DNA of 64,000 bases from an uncultured Dehalococcoidia bacterium (GTDB taxonomy: Bacteria > Chloroflexota > Dehalococcoidia > Lucifugimonadales > Lucifugimonadaceae). The position numbers were made by a program, and so were the translations under genes. Under the pieces are notes generated by a model. It was given only the letters and a program-made list of their open reading frames with translations, was not told where the DNA came from and searched no databases. Where the stretch lies: contig OX638325.1 of the NCBI GenBank assembly GCA_951812795.1, positions 1,512,277-1,576,276 of the forward strand, read 5' to 3'. Below, in pieces: positions 29,301 to 36,657 of this stretch; position 1 is the stretch's first letter, and every line of letters starts with the position of its first letter.

Positions 29301-30220
29301 GCGGCGCGAAACAGGGATTCGCCTACCTCCTCGTCCAACCGAATAAATCACTCACCGAGGAGGCCGACGCCCGTCTCAACACCATCCTCGCCGCCACCGA
29401 ACTCGGCTCCGGCTTCAAGATCGCCATGCGCGACCTCGAGATCCGCGGTATGGGCAACGTCATCGGCGCCGAACAGAGCGGACACGTCGCCGCCATCGGA
29501 CTGCATCTCTATACCCAGCTCTTATCTCAATCCGTCGAAGAACTCAGGCGCAAATTGGAGCAATCACCCAACGGCAAACCCACTGATACCGAAACCCGCA
29601 ACGGCCAGTCTACACATTCCCCTTCGACGGGAAGTGCCGGACATTCCCTCCCTTCCCCCTCTGGGGGAAGTGCCGAAGGCGATGGGGACAATCCCAACGG
29701 CCACGCGCCGAAAATCAACGGTGTTGCCGATCCCGATTGGCAGCCGCCGAGCATGATCCGCGCCGACATCAAACTGGGCATCGACGATAACGTGCCCCCG
29801 GAATACATCGAAAACCTCGCCCAACGTCTCTCGTTCCACCAAAGGCTGTCTTGGGTCAGCAACCAAGACGAGATCGAAGAATTGCGGGACGAACTGCGCG
29901 ACCGGTATGGCCCAATCCCTGAAAGCGTCGAAGGCCTGCTCGAGACTGCCCGCATCCGCTTGCTCGCCGAAGAAGCCGACTGCGCCTCCGTCCGCACCAG
30001 CGAAGATCGCGCCCGCATCGTGATGAATTCACCCGCCGGCGGAGCCAAACCCCAACTCCAACGACTCCTCGGACCTCAAGTCCGCGTTGGCAATACCCAG
30101 ATCATCGTCGAAGCCGGCAAAGGCGTCGACACCCAAGAGTTCGTCCAAGAAATCGCCGCCGTCCTCGAAACCATCCGCAACTTCAAACAGCGGGTAATGG
30201 CGTTGATCGCCGCTTCATAA
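26381..30220 (+). CDS. mfd: transcription-repair coupling factor
   Basis: A 1279-residue Mfd that removes stalled RNA polymerase and recruits UvrA. Domains in order: UvrB-like N-terminal module (to about 350, with SRRGGIIDIFPVG), RNA-polymerase-interacting domain (about 545-620, GVYIVHVDHGIAKFLG), RecG-like translocase with Walker A GDVGFGKT (about 695) and DEEQ (about 795), the TRG region (about 1000-1050) and the C-terminal domain (from about 1130). Two palindromic repeats lie in frame within the gene, adding residues near 479-490 and an extended low-complexity linker at about 1068-1110. It is therefore longer than the usual 1100-1180 residues. ATG at 26381 has no clear SD. Confidence 0.95.
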   Translation: MPSTTQPFLATLTDRLIGTAQFDAIGSSLSNPRANVPTVCPEPANPLLIAAVWRKLQVPTLVITPNPDSAQRIVDQLPTWTGTPDIDEDGSPIHHFIETGGIPFERYEPDRGTAHRRIVALDALRNYSISESQPPLVVASVQAVAERTAEPQVFDETFREIKIGDRIDIAETMRHLTRAGYEVQPTVEQPGTASRRGGIIDIFPVGANDPIRIEFFDDEVDTMRLFDVETQRSFDDVEKIHIIPAREELPTFVETQAIRDSIASLNTDNIDFTRLSAHRLSDELNLVAEGALDNELAFYAGFFNRGSIFRYLPNNCVVIALRPRMIADAATGIDRRLDETRRVKERRAEVPINFPIPHIQWPDLAQNVEAVGHRLEIDPFGIDSRDIGNKRPLPIKHQLLPNHIDPTALDPIETDESGETPVDVVLDDPTSALKRAIEDGADQVIAITSHPARLYELAQEANIQTRYETQQGTATNKVPSPAGRERAKVRAKSPVVIAEGYATSGFQMEFDGGETACILTDAEIFGIRRQRRRTHRRAARRGPQLEQLQPGVYIVHVDHGIAKFLGTETKEPDGREHLVLQYAKDDRVYVPTEHIDRIQIYQGGGETAPRLSKLGTSEWRSARRRAKQATEIVANELLGIYAARMLANGIQVEPDAPWQHVLEASFPFEETPDQLTALQAVKTDMESDKSMDRIICGDVGFGKTEIALRSAFKAVQNGRQAAVLVPTTLLAQQHYDTFRERLAPFPVAIDVISRFRSREDQQDILERLAEGKIDIIIGTHRLIQRDIAFNDLGLVVIDEEQKFGVKHKEHMKRLRAAVDVLTLSATPIPRTLYMSIAGIRDMSNMETAPDERLPVRTFVSESSDDLIREAILRELDRGGQVFFLHNRVKSIERVSRRLRELVPEASFTIGHGQMPEGQLEEVITAFDRREYDVLICTTIIEAGIDMPNVNTLIVDDADRFGLAQLHHIRGRVGRGAKQGFAYLLVQPNKSLTEEADARLNTILAATELGSGFKIAMRDLEIRGMGNVIGAEQSGHVAAIGLHLYTQLLSQSVEELRRKLEQSPNGKPTDTETRNGQSTHSPSTGSAGHSLPSPSGGSAEGDGDNPNGHAPKINGVADPDWQPPSMIRADIKLGIDDNVPPEYIENLAQRLSFHQRLSWVSNQDEIEELRDELRDRYGPIPESVEGLLETARIRLLAEEADCASVRTSEDRARIVMNSPAGGAKPQLQRLLGPQVRVGNTQIIVEAGKGVDTQEFVQEIAAVLETIRNFKQRVMALIAAS
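27815..27839 (+). repeat. palindromic repeat inside mfd coding sequence
   Basis: CCCTCTCCCGCC-G-GGCGGGAGAGGG: a perfect 12-base inverted repeat, followed by CTAAGGTGAGGG. It reads in frame as a Pro/Gly/Arg-rich insert (SPAGRERAKVRA) between the N-terminal module and the polymerase-interacting domain. The sequence resembles widely dispersed intergenic repeats in other bacteria; here it sits in an essential-length gene without breaking the frame. Confidence 0.75.
29615..29692 (+). repeat. tandem palindromic insert inside mfd coding sequence
   Basis: Two related units: ACATTCCCC-TTCGAC-GGGAAGTGCCGG and ACATTCCCTCCCTTCCCCC followed by TCTGGGGGAAGTGCCG. The inner CTTCCCCC/GGGGGAAG arms are perfect. 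They encode the Ser/Gly/Pro-rich linker near residues 1078-1105, just before the C-terminal domain. Confidence 0.65.
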
Positions 30221-30316
30221 CTAGCTCGCGTCGTCATCGCCGCTGGTGTAAAGTGTTGATGCCGCACGCACACGATACCCCTTGCGTGTATCGAATCCGC
30301 CGACTCGGAGCCATAT

Positions 30317-31711
30317 ATGAACGTCATCTGGATCACCGCCGACACCTTCCGACGAGATCAGGTCGGAGCTTACGGAAACGACGTCATTCACACACCCGTC
30401 CTCGACGCCCTCGCAGCCCGCGGGACCCGATTCGACAACCACTACGCCTGCGGCTTCCCTACGATGCCGACGCGCGCCGACCACCATACGGGTCAGTGGA
30501 CCATGTCATTCATGGGATGGGATGCGCTGCCCGACGACACGATTACCCTTTCGCAGATCCTTGGTGACCAAGGCGTCCATACCGCAGCCGTCATCGATAC
30601 GCCCTTCTACACCCGCGGCGGAATGAACTATGACCGCGGCTTTCAGTCCTACTTCGCAATCCTCGGACAAGAAGGCTCCGGCACGCGCGCCGCACAGATC
30701 GGCCACCACGAGTCTCGAGATGTCGTAGCAGATTGGCGCAAAGAGGCCGACCGTTGCGCGGCACGTACGATGACCCAAGCCGGCGACTGGCTCGAAAAAC
30801 ACTACAAAGAGGAGTTCTTCCTCTACATCGACACCTGGGACCCGCATGAGCCTTGGGATCCGCCCGCATACTACGCCGAACTCTATCAACCCGACTACGA
30901 CGGAAGCATAATCCAACCTCCATACGCCTACTGGCACGAGACCGACCACCTCACGGAACGCGACCTCGAGACCGCCTTCGCCTGCTACCGCGGCGAGATC
31001 ACCATGGTCGACACCTGGATCGGATACCTCCTCCGCAAAGTCCAGAACATGGGCATCCAAGACGACACCGCGATCATCTTCACCACCGACCACGGTTTCT
31101 ACTTCGGCGAACATGGCGGATACCTCGGAAAGATGCACTTCGGACGCCGCCCGAACGGACAACGCTACTTCCACGGCGATCCAGATTCCATCTGGGACTT
31201 CTCGCCTCTCTACGAAGAACTCGTCCACATCCCGCTACTGATCCACGTCCCCGGAGTTGCGCCCGGTTCTTATGACGGATTCTCCGCCGCCCTCGACGTC
31301 ATGCCCACGGTCCTAGAAATCATGGGGCGCGAAATCCCGTCGCACGTCCAAGGCCAATCGCTCCTATCTGGAATGCGCGATGCCAAGCACCCATCCGCCC
31401 GCGACTTTGCCATCTCCACAATCCCCTTCGCCAACACCGACGACACCATACGCTCCGTCGACAACGTCGAACGAAGCATGTCCGCGTCTCAAGTCACCAC
31501 CGTGACCAGCGGCGACTACTCCTTCCTCTACTCCATGGATCCCGGTCGCTCGCAACTCTTCCACCTGCCCACCGACCCCGGCCAACAAACCAATATCATC
31601 AGCGCCAACATGGACACCGCGAAGGATATCCACCAACTACTAATCAAGTTCATGCGCGACACCAACGTGCCGCAACGCCTCATCGATACGCGGTTGGAGT
31701 TGAAGATGTGA
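30317..31711 (+). CDS. sulfatase-family hydrolase with Thr at nucleophile position
   Basis: A 464-residue alkaline-phosphatase-superfamily enzyme. N-terminal metal residues are in ITADTFRRDQVGAYG; the second metal site is FTTDHGFYFGEHG; other family marks are YIDTWDPHEPWD and LYEELVHIPLLIHVPG. Where type I sulfatases have C-x-P-S-R with TG five residues on, this protein has T49-M-P-T-R53 followed by T58-G59. The formylglycine Cys is thus Thr. Phosphodiesterases of the superfamily use Thr directly, so this may be a phosphodiesterase or an unusual sulfatase. No signal peptide. It follows mfd by 96 bases. Compare with the canonical sulfatase at 3647. Confidence 0.85.
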   Translation: MNVIWITADTFRRDQVGAYGNDVIHTPVLDALAARGTRFDNHYACGFPTMPTRADHHTGQWTMSFMGWDALPDDTITLSQILGDQGVHTAAVIDTPFYTRGGMNYDRGFQSYFAILGQEGSGTRAAQIGHHESRDVVADWRKEADRCAARTMTQAGDWLEKHYKEEFFLYIDTWDPHEPWDPPAYYAELYQPDYDGSIIQPPYAYWHETDHLTERDLETAFACYRGEITMVDTWIGYLLRKVQNMGIQDDTAIIFTTDHGFYFGEHGGYLGKMHFGRRPNGQRYFHGDPDSIWDFSPLYEELVHIPLLIHVPGVAPGSYDGFSAALDVMPTVLEIMGREIPSHVQGQSLLSGMRDAKHPSARDFAISTIPFANTDDTIRSVDNVERSMSASQVTTVTSGDYSFLYSMDPGRSQLFHLPTDPGQQTNIISANMDTAKDIHQLLIKFMRDTNVPQRLIDTRLELKM

Positions 31712-31879
31712 CATTCCTGGTTTGAAGTAACTTAGTGCAAGGTGTTTCTGGATTGCACCGATGTGTAAACGGACACTCACGCGGTTTGCACCACCGTTGA
31801 CAGCATCTAGCGCCTTGAATCTCGCCGGGTCGATCCGAAGACTACAATCATTATTAACCCCTCGGTTGGAGTATTCGCC

Positions 31880-32275
31880 ATGGTTAACGTGTTTGCACTA
31901 GAACCGGAAAACCTACCCAAGACACCTCGACTTCCCCTGCCCGGACCTGAAGTAGGTACTGTGCCATTGGTCCAACTGGAAGACGGCTCAGTTCGTTTTG
32001 CCGGCACCAGAGTGTCGTTCGACAGTATCGTCTATCTGCACAAACAAGGCCGAACGACGGAACAGATCAACGCTTCGTTCGACCTCGTCAGCATCGAAGA
32101 CATTGAAAAAGCGATCGCGTATTATGAATCTGAACGCTTCGCGGTCAACGAGTACCTAGAGGCGAGCGAGCGAATTGGTGAAGCGTGGCGTGAGCTTAGC
32201 GAAGCTCGCAGTCGCTCGTCTGAATGGAAAGCCCATCTCGAACAATCACGGGCTCTTCGGAAACAACCGGTGTAA
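31880..32275 (+). CDS. DUF433 antitoxin-like protein
   Basis: A 131-residue protein with a DUF433 domain at about 34-85 (VRFAGTRVSFDSIVYLHKQGRTTEQINASFDLVSIEDIEKAIAYY, abbreviated here by its core GTRV and FDLVS). DUF433 proteins are winged-helix-like and are commonly paired with DUF5615 PIN-like proteins. That partner follows immediately, with the stop and start sharing one base (TAATG). TTGGAG lies 9 bases before the ATG. A TACAAT box at 31847-31852 may be its -10. Confidence 0.8.
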   Translation: MVNVFALEPENLPKTPRLPLPGPEVGTVPLVQLEDGSVRFAGTRVSFDSIVYLHKQGRTTEQINASFDLVSIEDIEKAIAYYESERFAVNEYLEASERIGEAWRELSEARSRSSEWKAHLEQSRALRKQPV

Positions 32276-32637
32276 TGCGGCTGCTGTTCGACGAAGGACT
32301 TAACAATGATTTGGTGCGAGGACTGGTAGCTAGAGACCCAGAACTTGATGTCGTGCGCGCCCAAGACTTCATTCAAGGATTTCCCGATGATTATGTTCTG
32401 GAGTGGGCGTTCTACAATCAACGGGTGCTCTTGACTCATGACATCACATCGATGCCGAGACACTGCCAAACCCGATGGAACAACCGGCAGTCCATCGCCG
32501 GCATAGTCTTCGTCGAGCAGATCATATCGATAGGTCCCGCGATAGAACAAATTCTGACTCTGTTAAGCGATACCGAGCAATTCGATTGGATCGATCGCAC
32601 AGAGTACGTTACCAGAGGGAGCGTATCAGCAGCCTAA
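32275..32637 (+). CDS. DUF5615 PIN-like putative toxin
   Basis: A 120-residue PIN-like protein. The N-terminal LLFDEGLNNDLVRGL carries the acidic pair, and LLTHDITSMP carries the second acidic site, both as in DUF5615 proteins. It starts at ATG 32275, overlapping the DUF433 stop. The pair is taken as a toxin-antitoxin module on family and gene arrangement. Activity is not shown by sequence alone. Confidence 0.8.
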   Translation: MRLLFDEGLNNDLVRGLVARDPELDVVRAQDFIQGFPDDYVLEWAFYNQRVLLTHDITSMPRHCQTRWNNRQSIAGIVFVEQIISIGPAIEQILTLLSDTEQFDWIDRTEYVTRGSVSAA

Positions 32638-32700
32638 AGCCCGTTCCGCATTTGGTTGTCCACATCATCAACGAATCGTCAAGGTAAAAACCTCCGTCTG

Positions 32701-33183
32701 ATGCCCTCAACCAACACTCACCGCCCGTTCGCCACATCTTGGATCGACCACGTCGAAGTCATCAACGCCCTCGGTGACACAATCCTAGCTAGCGGTTGGA
32801 AACCCACCGCCATCCTCGGTATCTCCCGCGGTGGCCTCATCCCCGCGGCGATGCTCTCTTACACGTTCGATGTTCGCCTCATCCAAGCCGTTCGCGTCCA
32901 ACACTATGACGACCAAAATAACCGCCTCGAATCTGGACCCCAGTTCGTCGAAGGGCCGCAGCCGTTTAAATCTTTCGATGTCTACACCGAACGTCTGCTC
33001 ATCGTCGACGACATCATCGACACGGGTGAAACACTCAAACTCGTACGCGCGGACGCCCATGACCACGCCGACGAGGTCAAGGTCGCTGCCCTCTACGTCC
33101 GATCCGACCAGAAACACTCGGCCGACTGGTACTGGAAGGTCGAAGATGAATGGATAGTGTTTCCGTGGGCGCCAGAAGGTTGA
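32701..33183 (+). CDS. phosphoribosyltransferase
   Basis: A 160-residue type I phosphoribosyltransferase. The PRPP-binding loop is LLIVDDIIDTGETL (about 99-112), preceded by ILGISRGGLIPAAML. The short length and the EWIVFPWAPEG end resemble hypoxanthine/xanthine phosphoribosyltransferase-like proteins (COG2236), which salvage purines. The base it uses is not certain. I chose the ATG at 32701; an upstream in-frame start at 32656 adds 15 residues without homology. Confidence 0.85.
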   Translation: MPSTNTHRPFATSWIDHVEVINALGDTILASGWKPTAILGISRGGLIPAAMLSYTFDVRLIQAVRVQHYDDQNNRLESGPQFVEGPQPFKSFDVYTERLLIVDDIIDTGETLKLVRADAHDHADEVKVAALYVRSDQKHSADWYWKVEDEWIVFPWAPEG

Positions 33184-33243
33184 TCATCCGCTTCGGACCT
33201 GAAGCATCGTCATCCGTGGATGTTCAAAGCGGATGCGGCCGCC

Positions 33244-33678
33244 TCACACAGGAATAACACGTAAGTGAGAGCGTTCGATTTCCGAAACCAACCGTTCGAT
33301 GCCGCGGTCAAAAGTAGCCAGTTCTCCGTCTCGTTGCATTGCCGCGGCCAGCAGTACGGCGTCCGTAACCTGACGGTAACCTTGCAGACGGGCACCGATT
33401 GAATCCGGTAGGTGCAGGATCGACTCGCCCAGAGGCCAGAAAACATGGGACCCCAACCGGGTGAGCCGATTTAAGACTGTGATGGCGTCGAGGGGGGTGA
33501 CGCTATGCTGCACCACGGCTGCATTGCAAGAAACACGCACGAATCCCGCCTCTGTCAATAGGCACGTCGCCCAGCCATCCTCCCGACGATCCTCGAACCA
33601 CGCTCTAGCGGCGGCGTGGTGCACGTGGTTAGGCCAAGCAAGGGCGATCAGGACGTTAACGTCAAGTAACACGGTCAC
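33244..33678 (-). CDS. PIN-domain ribonuclease toxin, VapC-like
   Basis: A 144-residue PIN domain. Acidic residues are D6 in LLDVNVLIAL, a Glu in LLTEAGFVRV, an Asp in QVTDAVLLAAA and an Asp in LATFDRG. The TEAGFVRV and QVTDAVL segments are typical of the TA-system PIN family found with small RHH antitoxins. Its start at 33678 overlaps the antitoxin stop by four bases. Confidence 0.88.
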   Translation of the reverse strand: MTVLLDVNVLIALAWPNHVHHAAARAWFEDRREDGWATCLLTEAGFVRVSCNAAVVQHSVTPLDAITVLNRLTRLGSHVFWPLGESILHLPDSIGARLQGYRQVTDAVLLAAAMQRDGELATFDRGIERLVSEIERSHLRVIPV

Positions 33679-33902
33679 GGCCAGTCGTCCAAAGACCGGT
33701 ATACATCCTCGCTCGTGATCGGTTCCGCATCCGCTGCAACAGGAAAAGTCGTACCGTCACCATCAATCGGTATGTTGGGCGGACTCCTGAAGCCGCGCCG
33801 CGCTAGCTCCGACAAGGCACCGCCAAGGCTGCTCCCCGACTGCTCTGCCAATGCCCGAGCCACAGCCAATACGTCATCGTCAATCGTTACCGTGGTACGC
33901 AT
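33675..33902 (-). CDS. ribbon-helix-helix antitoxin, VapB-like
   Basis: A 75-residue protein beginning MRTTVTIDDDVLAVARALAE, the beta strand and first helix of a ribbon-helix-helix fold, followed by GGALSELARRGF. The acidic C-terminal tail includes ITSEDVYRSLDDWP. It is translated just before the PIN toxin gene with a four-base overlap. Repeated GATG motifs lie directly upstream of the ATG. Confidence 0.82.
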   Translation of the reverse strand: MRTTVTIDDDVLAVARALAEQSGSSLGGALSELARRGFRSPPNIPIDGDGTTFPVAADAEPITSEDVYRSLDDWP

Positions 33903-33993
33903 ATCAGCATCATAGCATCAAATCATCATGAAGTTCAATGGCGACTGTCCCTTTGTTCGAGCAAGCATAATAGACCTTCAGCGCAACAACCGA

Positions 33994-35202
33994 ATGAAAC
34001 CCTTGAAGATCACCAACATTCGTCTCCGACACCTCTCCGGAACCATGGAGGTCGACGGACCATTCTTCGAAGACCGTCTCCTACAACCGACCGACATCTA
34101 CGAGGAGTTCAGGGAGAACCGCAGGCAGATTGGCAATCGTGGAACGCAAGTCGACGACAAGATCTTCAACGTCGAACAGACCTTCGTCCAGATCGACACC
34201 GACGAAGGCGTTAGCGGCATCTGCGCCGGTGGCTTTGCGGGCATGAATTGGCATGTTTGGCAACTCAAAGACCTCCTCATCGGACGCGACCCTCTCGCCA
34301 CTGAGTTCCTCTGGGACATCATGCACCGTACGTCTGTCCACGGTAGGCAAGGCGAACCGATGATGGCAATATCTGCGATCGACAACGCCTTGTGGGACCT
34401 CAAAGGCAAATGGCTCGGCAAGCCCGTCTACATGCTCATCGGCGGTCCCTGCCGAAAGACTATGCCCGCATACGCCTCGATGCTCGGACACAACGTCACC
34501 GACATGGGACTGGTCCGCGAGCGCGCAACCATGGCCAAAGAGCAAGGCTTCACCGCTCAGAAATGGTTCTTCCGGCACGGCCCGATGTCCGGTCACGAAG
34601 GCCTCGTGAAAAACATCGAGATGGTCAAAACCCTCCGTGAAACCGTCGGACCAGAGATCGACATCATGCTCGACTGCTGGCAGTCCATGGACGTCAACTA
34701 CGTCGTCAAACTCGCCTCCGCCATTGAGGAGTACCAGCCCCGCTGGATCGAAGAAGTCGCCATGCCCGACCGCATCGACTCCTATCGCAAGATCCGAGAC
34801 AAGGTGAACATCCCCGTCTCCGGTGCCGAGCACGAATACACCCGCTGGGGCTTCAAACGCTTCATGGACGCCGAAGCCCTCGACATCATCCAGCCCGATC
34901 TCAACTGGGCCGGCGGCCTCTCCGAAGTCCTCAAAATCTCGGCCATGGCCACCGCTTACGACCTCATCACCATCGCTCACCAAGGAGTCACCCCCGTCGG
35001 CATGGCCTGGTCCGCATCCCAGTCACCCATCCACACCCCTTACGTCGAGATGCTCCTAAAACACGCCGCACTGGCTTACCACTTCGACAAGAACAGCGGG
35101 CCGATACTAGACAATGGCAACCTAACCGTCTCCGACGAACCCGGCTTTGGTTACGAAATCGACGATCACAAGGTCGAGGAAGAGACGGAGATCAGGTTCT
35201 GA
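33994..35202 (+). CDS. enolase-superfamily protein, sugar-acid dehydratase-like
   Basis: A 402-residue mandelate-racemase-group protein. Metal ligands D227 (MLDCW), E253 (WIEEV) and E279 (GAEHE) are intact. H329 lies in IAHQG and K190 in QKWFF. The N-terminal EQTFVQIDTDEGVSGI cap and IIQPDLNWAGGL are typical. The architecture is closest to L-rhamnonate dehydratase-like members, but the active-site His loop reads AHQG rather than PHGS, so the substrate may differ. I chose the ATG at 33994 by homology; one at 33928 is possible and neither has a good SD. Separate from the copies at 6525, 41911 and 44040. Confidence 0.85.
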   Translation: MKPLKITNIRLRHLSGTMEVDGPFFEDRLLQPTDIYEEFRENRRQIGNRGTQVDDKIFNVEQTFVQIDTDEGVSGICAGGFAGMNWHVWQLKDLLIGRDPLATEFLWDIMHRTSVHGRQGEPMMAISAIDNALWDLKGKWLGKPVYMLIGGPCRKTMPAYASMLGHNVTDMGLVRERATMAKEQGFTAQKWFFRHGPMSGHEGLVKNIEMVKTLRETVGPEIDIMLDCWQSMDVNYVVKLASAIEEYQPRWIEEVAMPDRIDSYRKIRDKVNIPVSGAEHEYTRWGFKRFMDAEALDIIQPDLNWAGGLSEVLKISAMATAYDLITIAHQGVTPVGMAWSASQSPIHTPYVEMLLKHAALAYHFDKNSGPILDNGNLTVSDEPGFGYEIDDHKVEEETEIRF

Positions 35203-35284
35203 GGTGCGGTTTTGCGACGGCATTCAGGCCAGTTATGCGGAGTTTACAGAGTTTATCGAAAAAACCTAATCTTCCTAAACTTCA

Positions 35285-35290
35285 TATAAT
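35285..35290 (+). promoter_or_regulatory. -10 box of a likely leaderless promoter
   Basis: A perfect TATAAT ends 8 bases before the GTG start at 35299, with no SD between. This spacing puts the transcription start at the start codon. The spacer upstream is A/T-rich compared with neighbouring coding DNA, and no convincing -35 is seen. Confidence 0.5.
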
Positions 35291-35298
35291 CTGTCCCT

Positions 35299-36489
35299 GT
35301 GGATCCAACGCGAAATCCGTACGCACCAGGTGCTGGCACACAACCACCCGAGTTAGTAGGGAGGGATGAGATTCGCGAACGGGCGCGGATCGCCTTAGAG
35401 CGTCAAAGGATTGGCAATTCGAGTCGAAACATCTTATTGATTGGCTTGAGAGGTGTCGGCAAAACTGTGCTTCTTGACCGTATTCAACAAGATTCGGAAG
35501 CAAAGGGGGTTTTGGCGCTCGCAATCGAAGCCCCCGAAACGCGATCATTGCCCTCTCTTATCGCACCACAATTGCGAACCGCGCTACTGAAGCTTTCCAA
35601 TTCTCAGAAATCTAATGTGAGGCGGTATTCCGAGCGCGGTCTCAAGGCACTTGCCGGTTTCGCGAATGCACTGAAACTCAAATACCAAGACATTGAGCTC
35701 AGTTTCGACTTCGAACCCGAACCAGGTTTAGCGGATAACGGGATTCTTGAGGATGACTTGCTCGTACTACTTGATGCAGCAGGGATCGCAACCAAGGCTG
35801 ACGATAGCTGCTTGGCGCTATTCATCGACGAGTTGCAGTACGTCAAAAACGACGAACTCGCGGCACTGTTGGGCGCATTGCACCGCATGGCGCAACGCAG
35901 ATTGCCAGTGATACTGATTGGCGCAGGATTGCCGCAGGTCCGAGGGTTGGTCGGCAGAGCTAAATCATACGCCGAGAGAATGTTCGAGTTTCAGACCATC
36001 GATGCCCTTACAGATGAAAACGCTAGATTCGCGATTGCCAAGCCAGCCTCTGACCAAGGGGTGAAAATCCATACTGATGCACTCGACAACATCGTTGCTA
36101 GAACGCAGGGTTACCCCTATTTTTTGCAAGTTTGGGGTAACAATACTTGGAACGTTGCCGAACGTTCGCCGATAACTCACAGTGATGTCGAAATCGCGTC
36201 AACACGAGCAATATCCGATCTTGACAGTAGCTTTTTCATGATTCGGTTTGATCGGCTGACTCCGAATGAGAAGGCATACTTACGTGGAATGGCGAGCCTA
36301 GGCCCAGGTCCGCACCGTTCCGGAGATATCGCTCAGAAAATAGGTCGCAACGTGACTGCAATGGCACCGATTCGATCGCAATTGATCAACAAAGGAATGA
36401 TATGGAGCCCCGCCCATGGAGACACCGCGTTCACGGTGCCCATGTTTGACGAGTTCATGATCAGAATCATGCCCGAAATCCCGAATTGA
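35299..36489 (+). CDS. ORC/AAA-type ATP-binding protein
   Basis: A 396-residue P-loop ATPase. Walker A is GLRGVGKT (49-56) and Walker B is LALFIDELQYV (about 173-183). The C terminus looks like a winged helix (ERLTP-like DRLTPNEKAYLRGM, then HRSGDIAQKIGRNVTAMAPIRSQLINKGMI). The overall layout resembles the archaeal-type ATPase/Cdc6-like proteins that are widespread as single genes in bacteria, role unknown. Start GTG at 35299. Flanked by an enolase gene and trpB; no partner gene is evident. Base composition is slightly lower in GC than neighbours. Confidence 0.8.
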   Translation: MDPTRNPYAPGAGTQPPELVGRDEIRERARIALERQRIGNSSRNILLIGLRGVGKTVLLDRIQQDSEAKGVLALAIEAPETRSLPSLIAPQLRTALLKLSNSQKSNVRRYSERGLKALAGFANALKLKYQDIELSFDFEPEPGLADNGILEDDLLVLLDAAGIATKADDSCLALFIDELQYVKNDELAALLGALHRMAQRRLPVILIGAGLPQVRGLVGRAKSYAERMFEFQTIDALTDENARFAIAKPASDQGVKIHTDALDNIVARTQGYPYFLQVWGNNTWNVAERSPITHSDVEIASTRAISDLDSSFFMIRFDRLTPNEKAYLRGMASLGPGPHRSGDIAQKIGRNVTAMAPIRSQLINKGMIWSPAHGDTAFTVPMFDEFMIRIMPEIPN

Positions 36490-36657
36490 CCCGTACGTGT
36501 CGTAGCTCCACCGAATCGTAAATCGCCGATGGATTTACACTAGATTTCCCGAAACCGTTAGCATCGATCTGCTCAAACCCGAGCTGCCGAAACAGGGAAT
36601 GCCCGCAATATACTTGCGAAAAGACGACTGTTAGACCCGATCCGCATACCCTTTCCC

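Noticed and set aside
31735-31758. GTGCAA/TTGCAC inverted repeat after the second sulfatase gene.
   Set aside because: Only 6-base arms and no T-run; likely chance.
34081-34983. Minus-strand open frame of 300 codons inside the enolase at 33994.
   Set aside because: Shadow of a clearly conserved gene; no recognisable motif.
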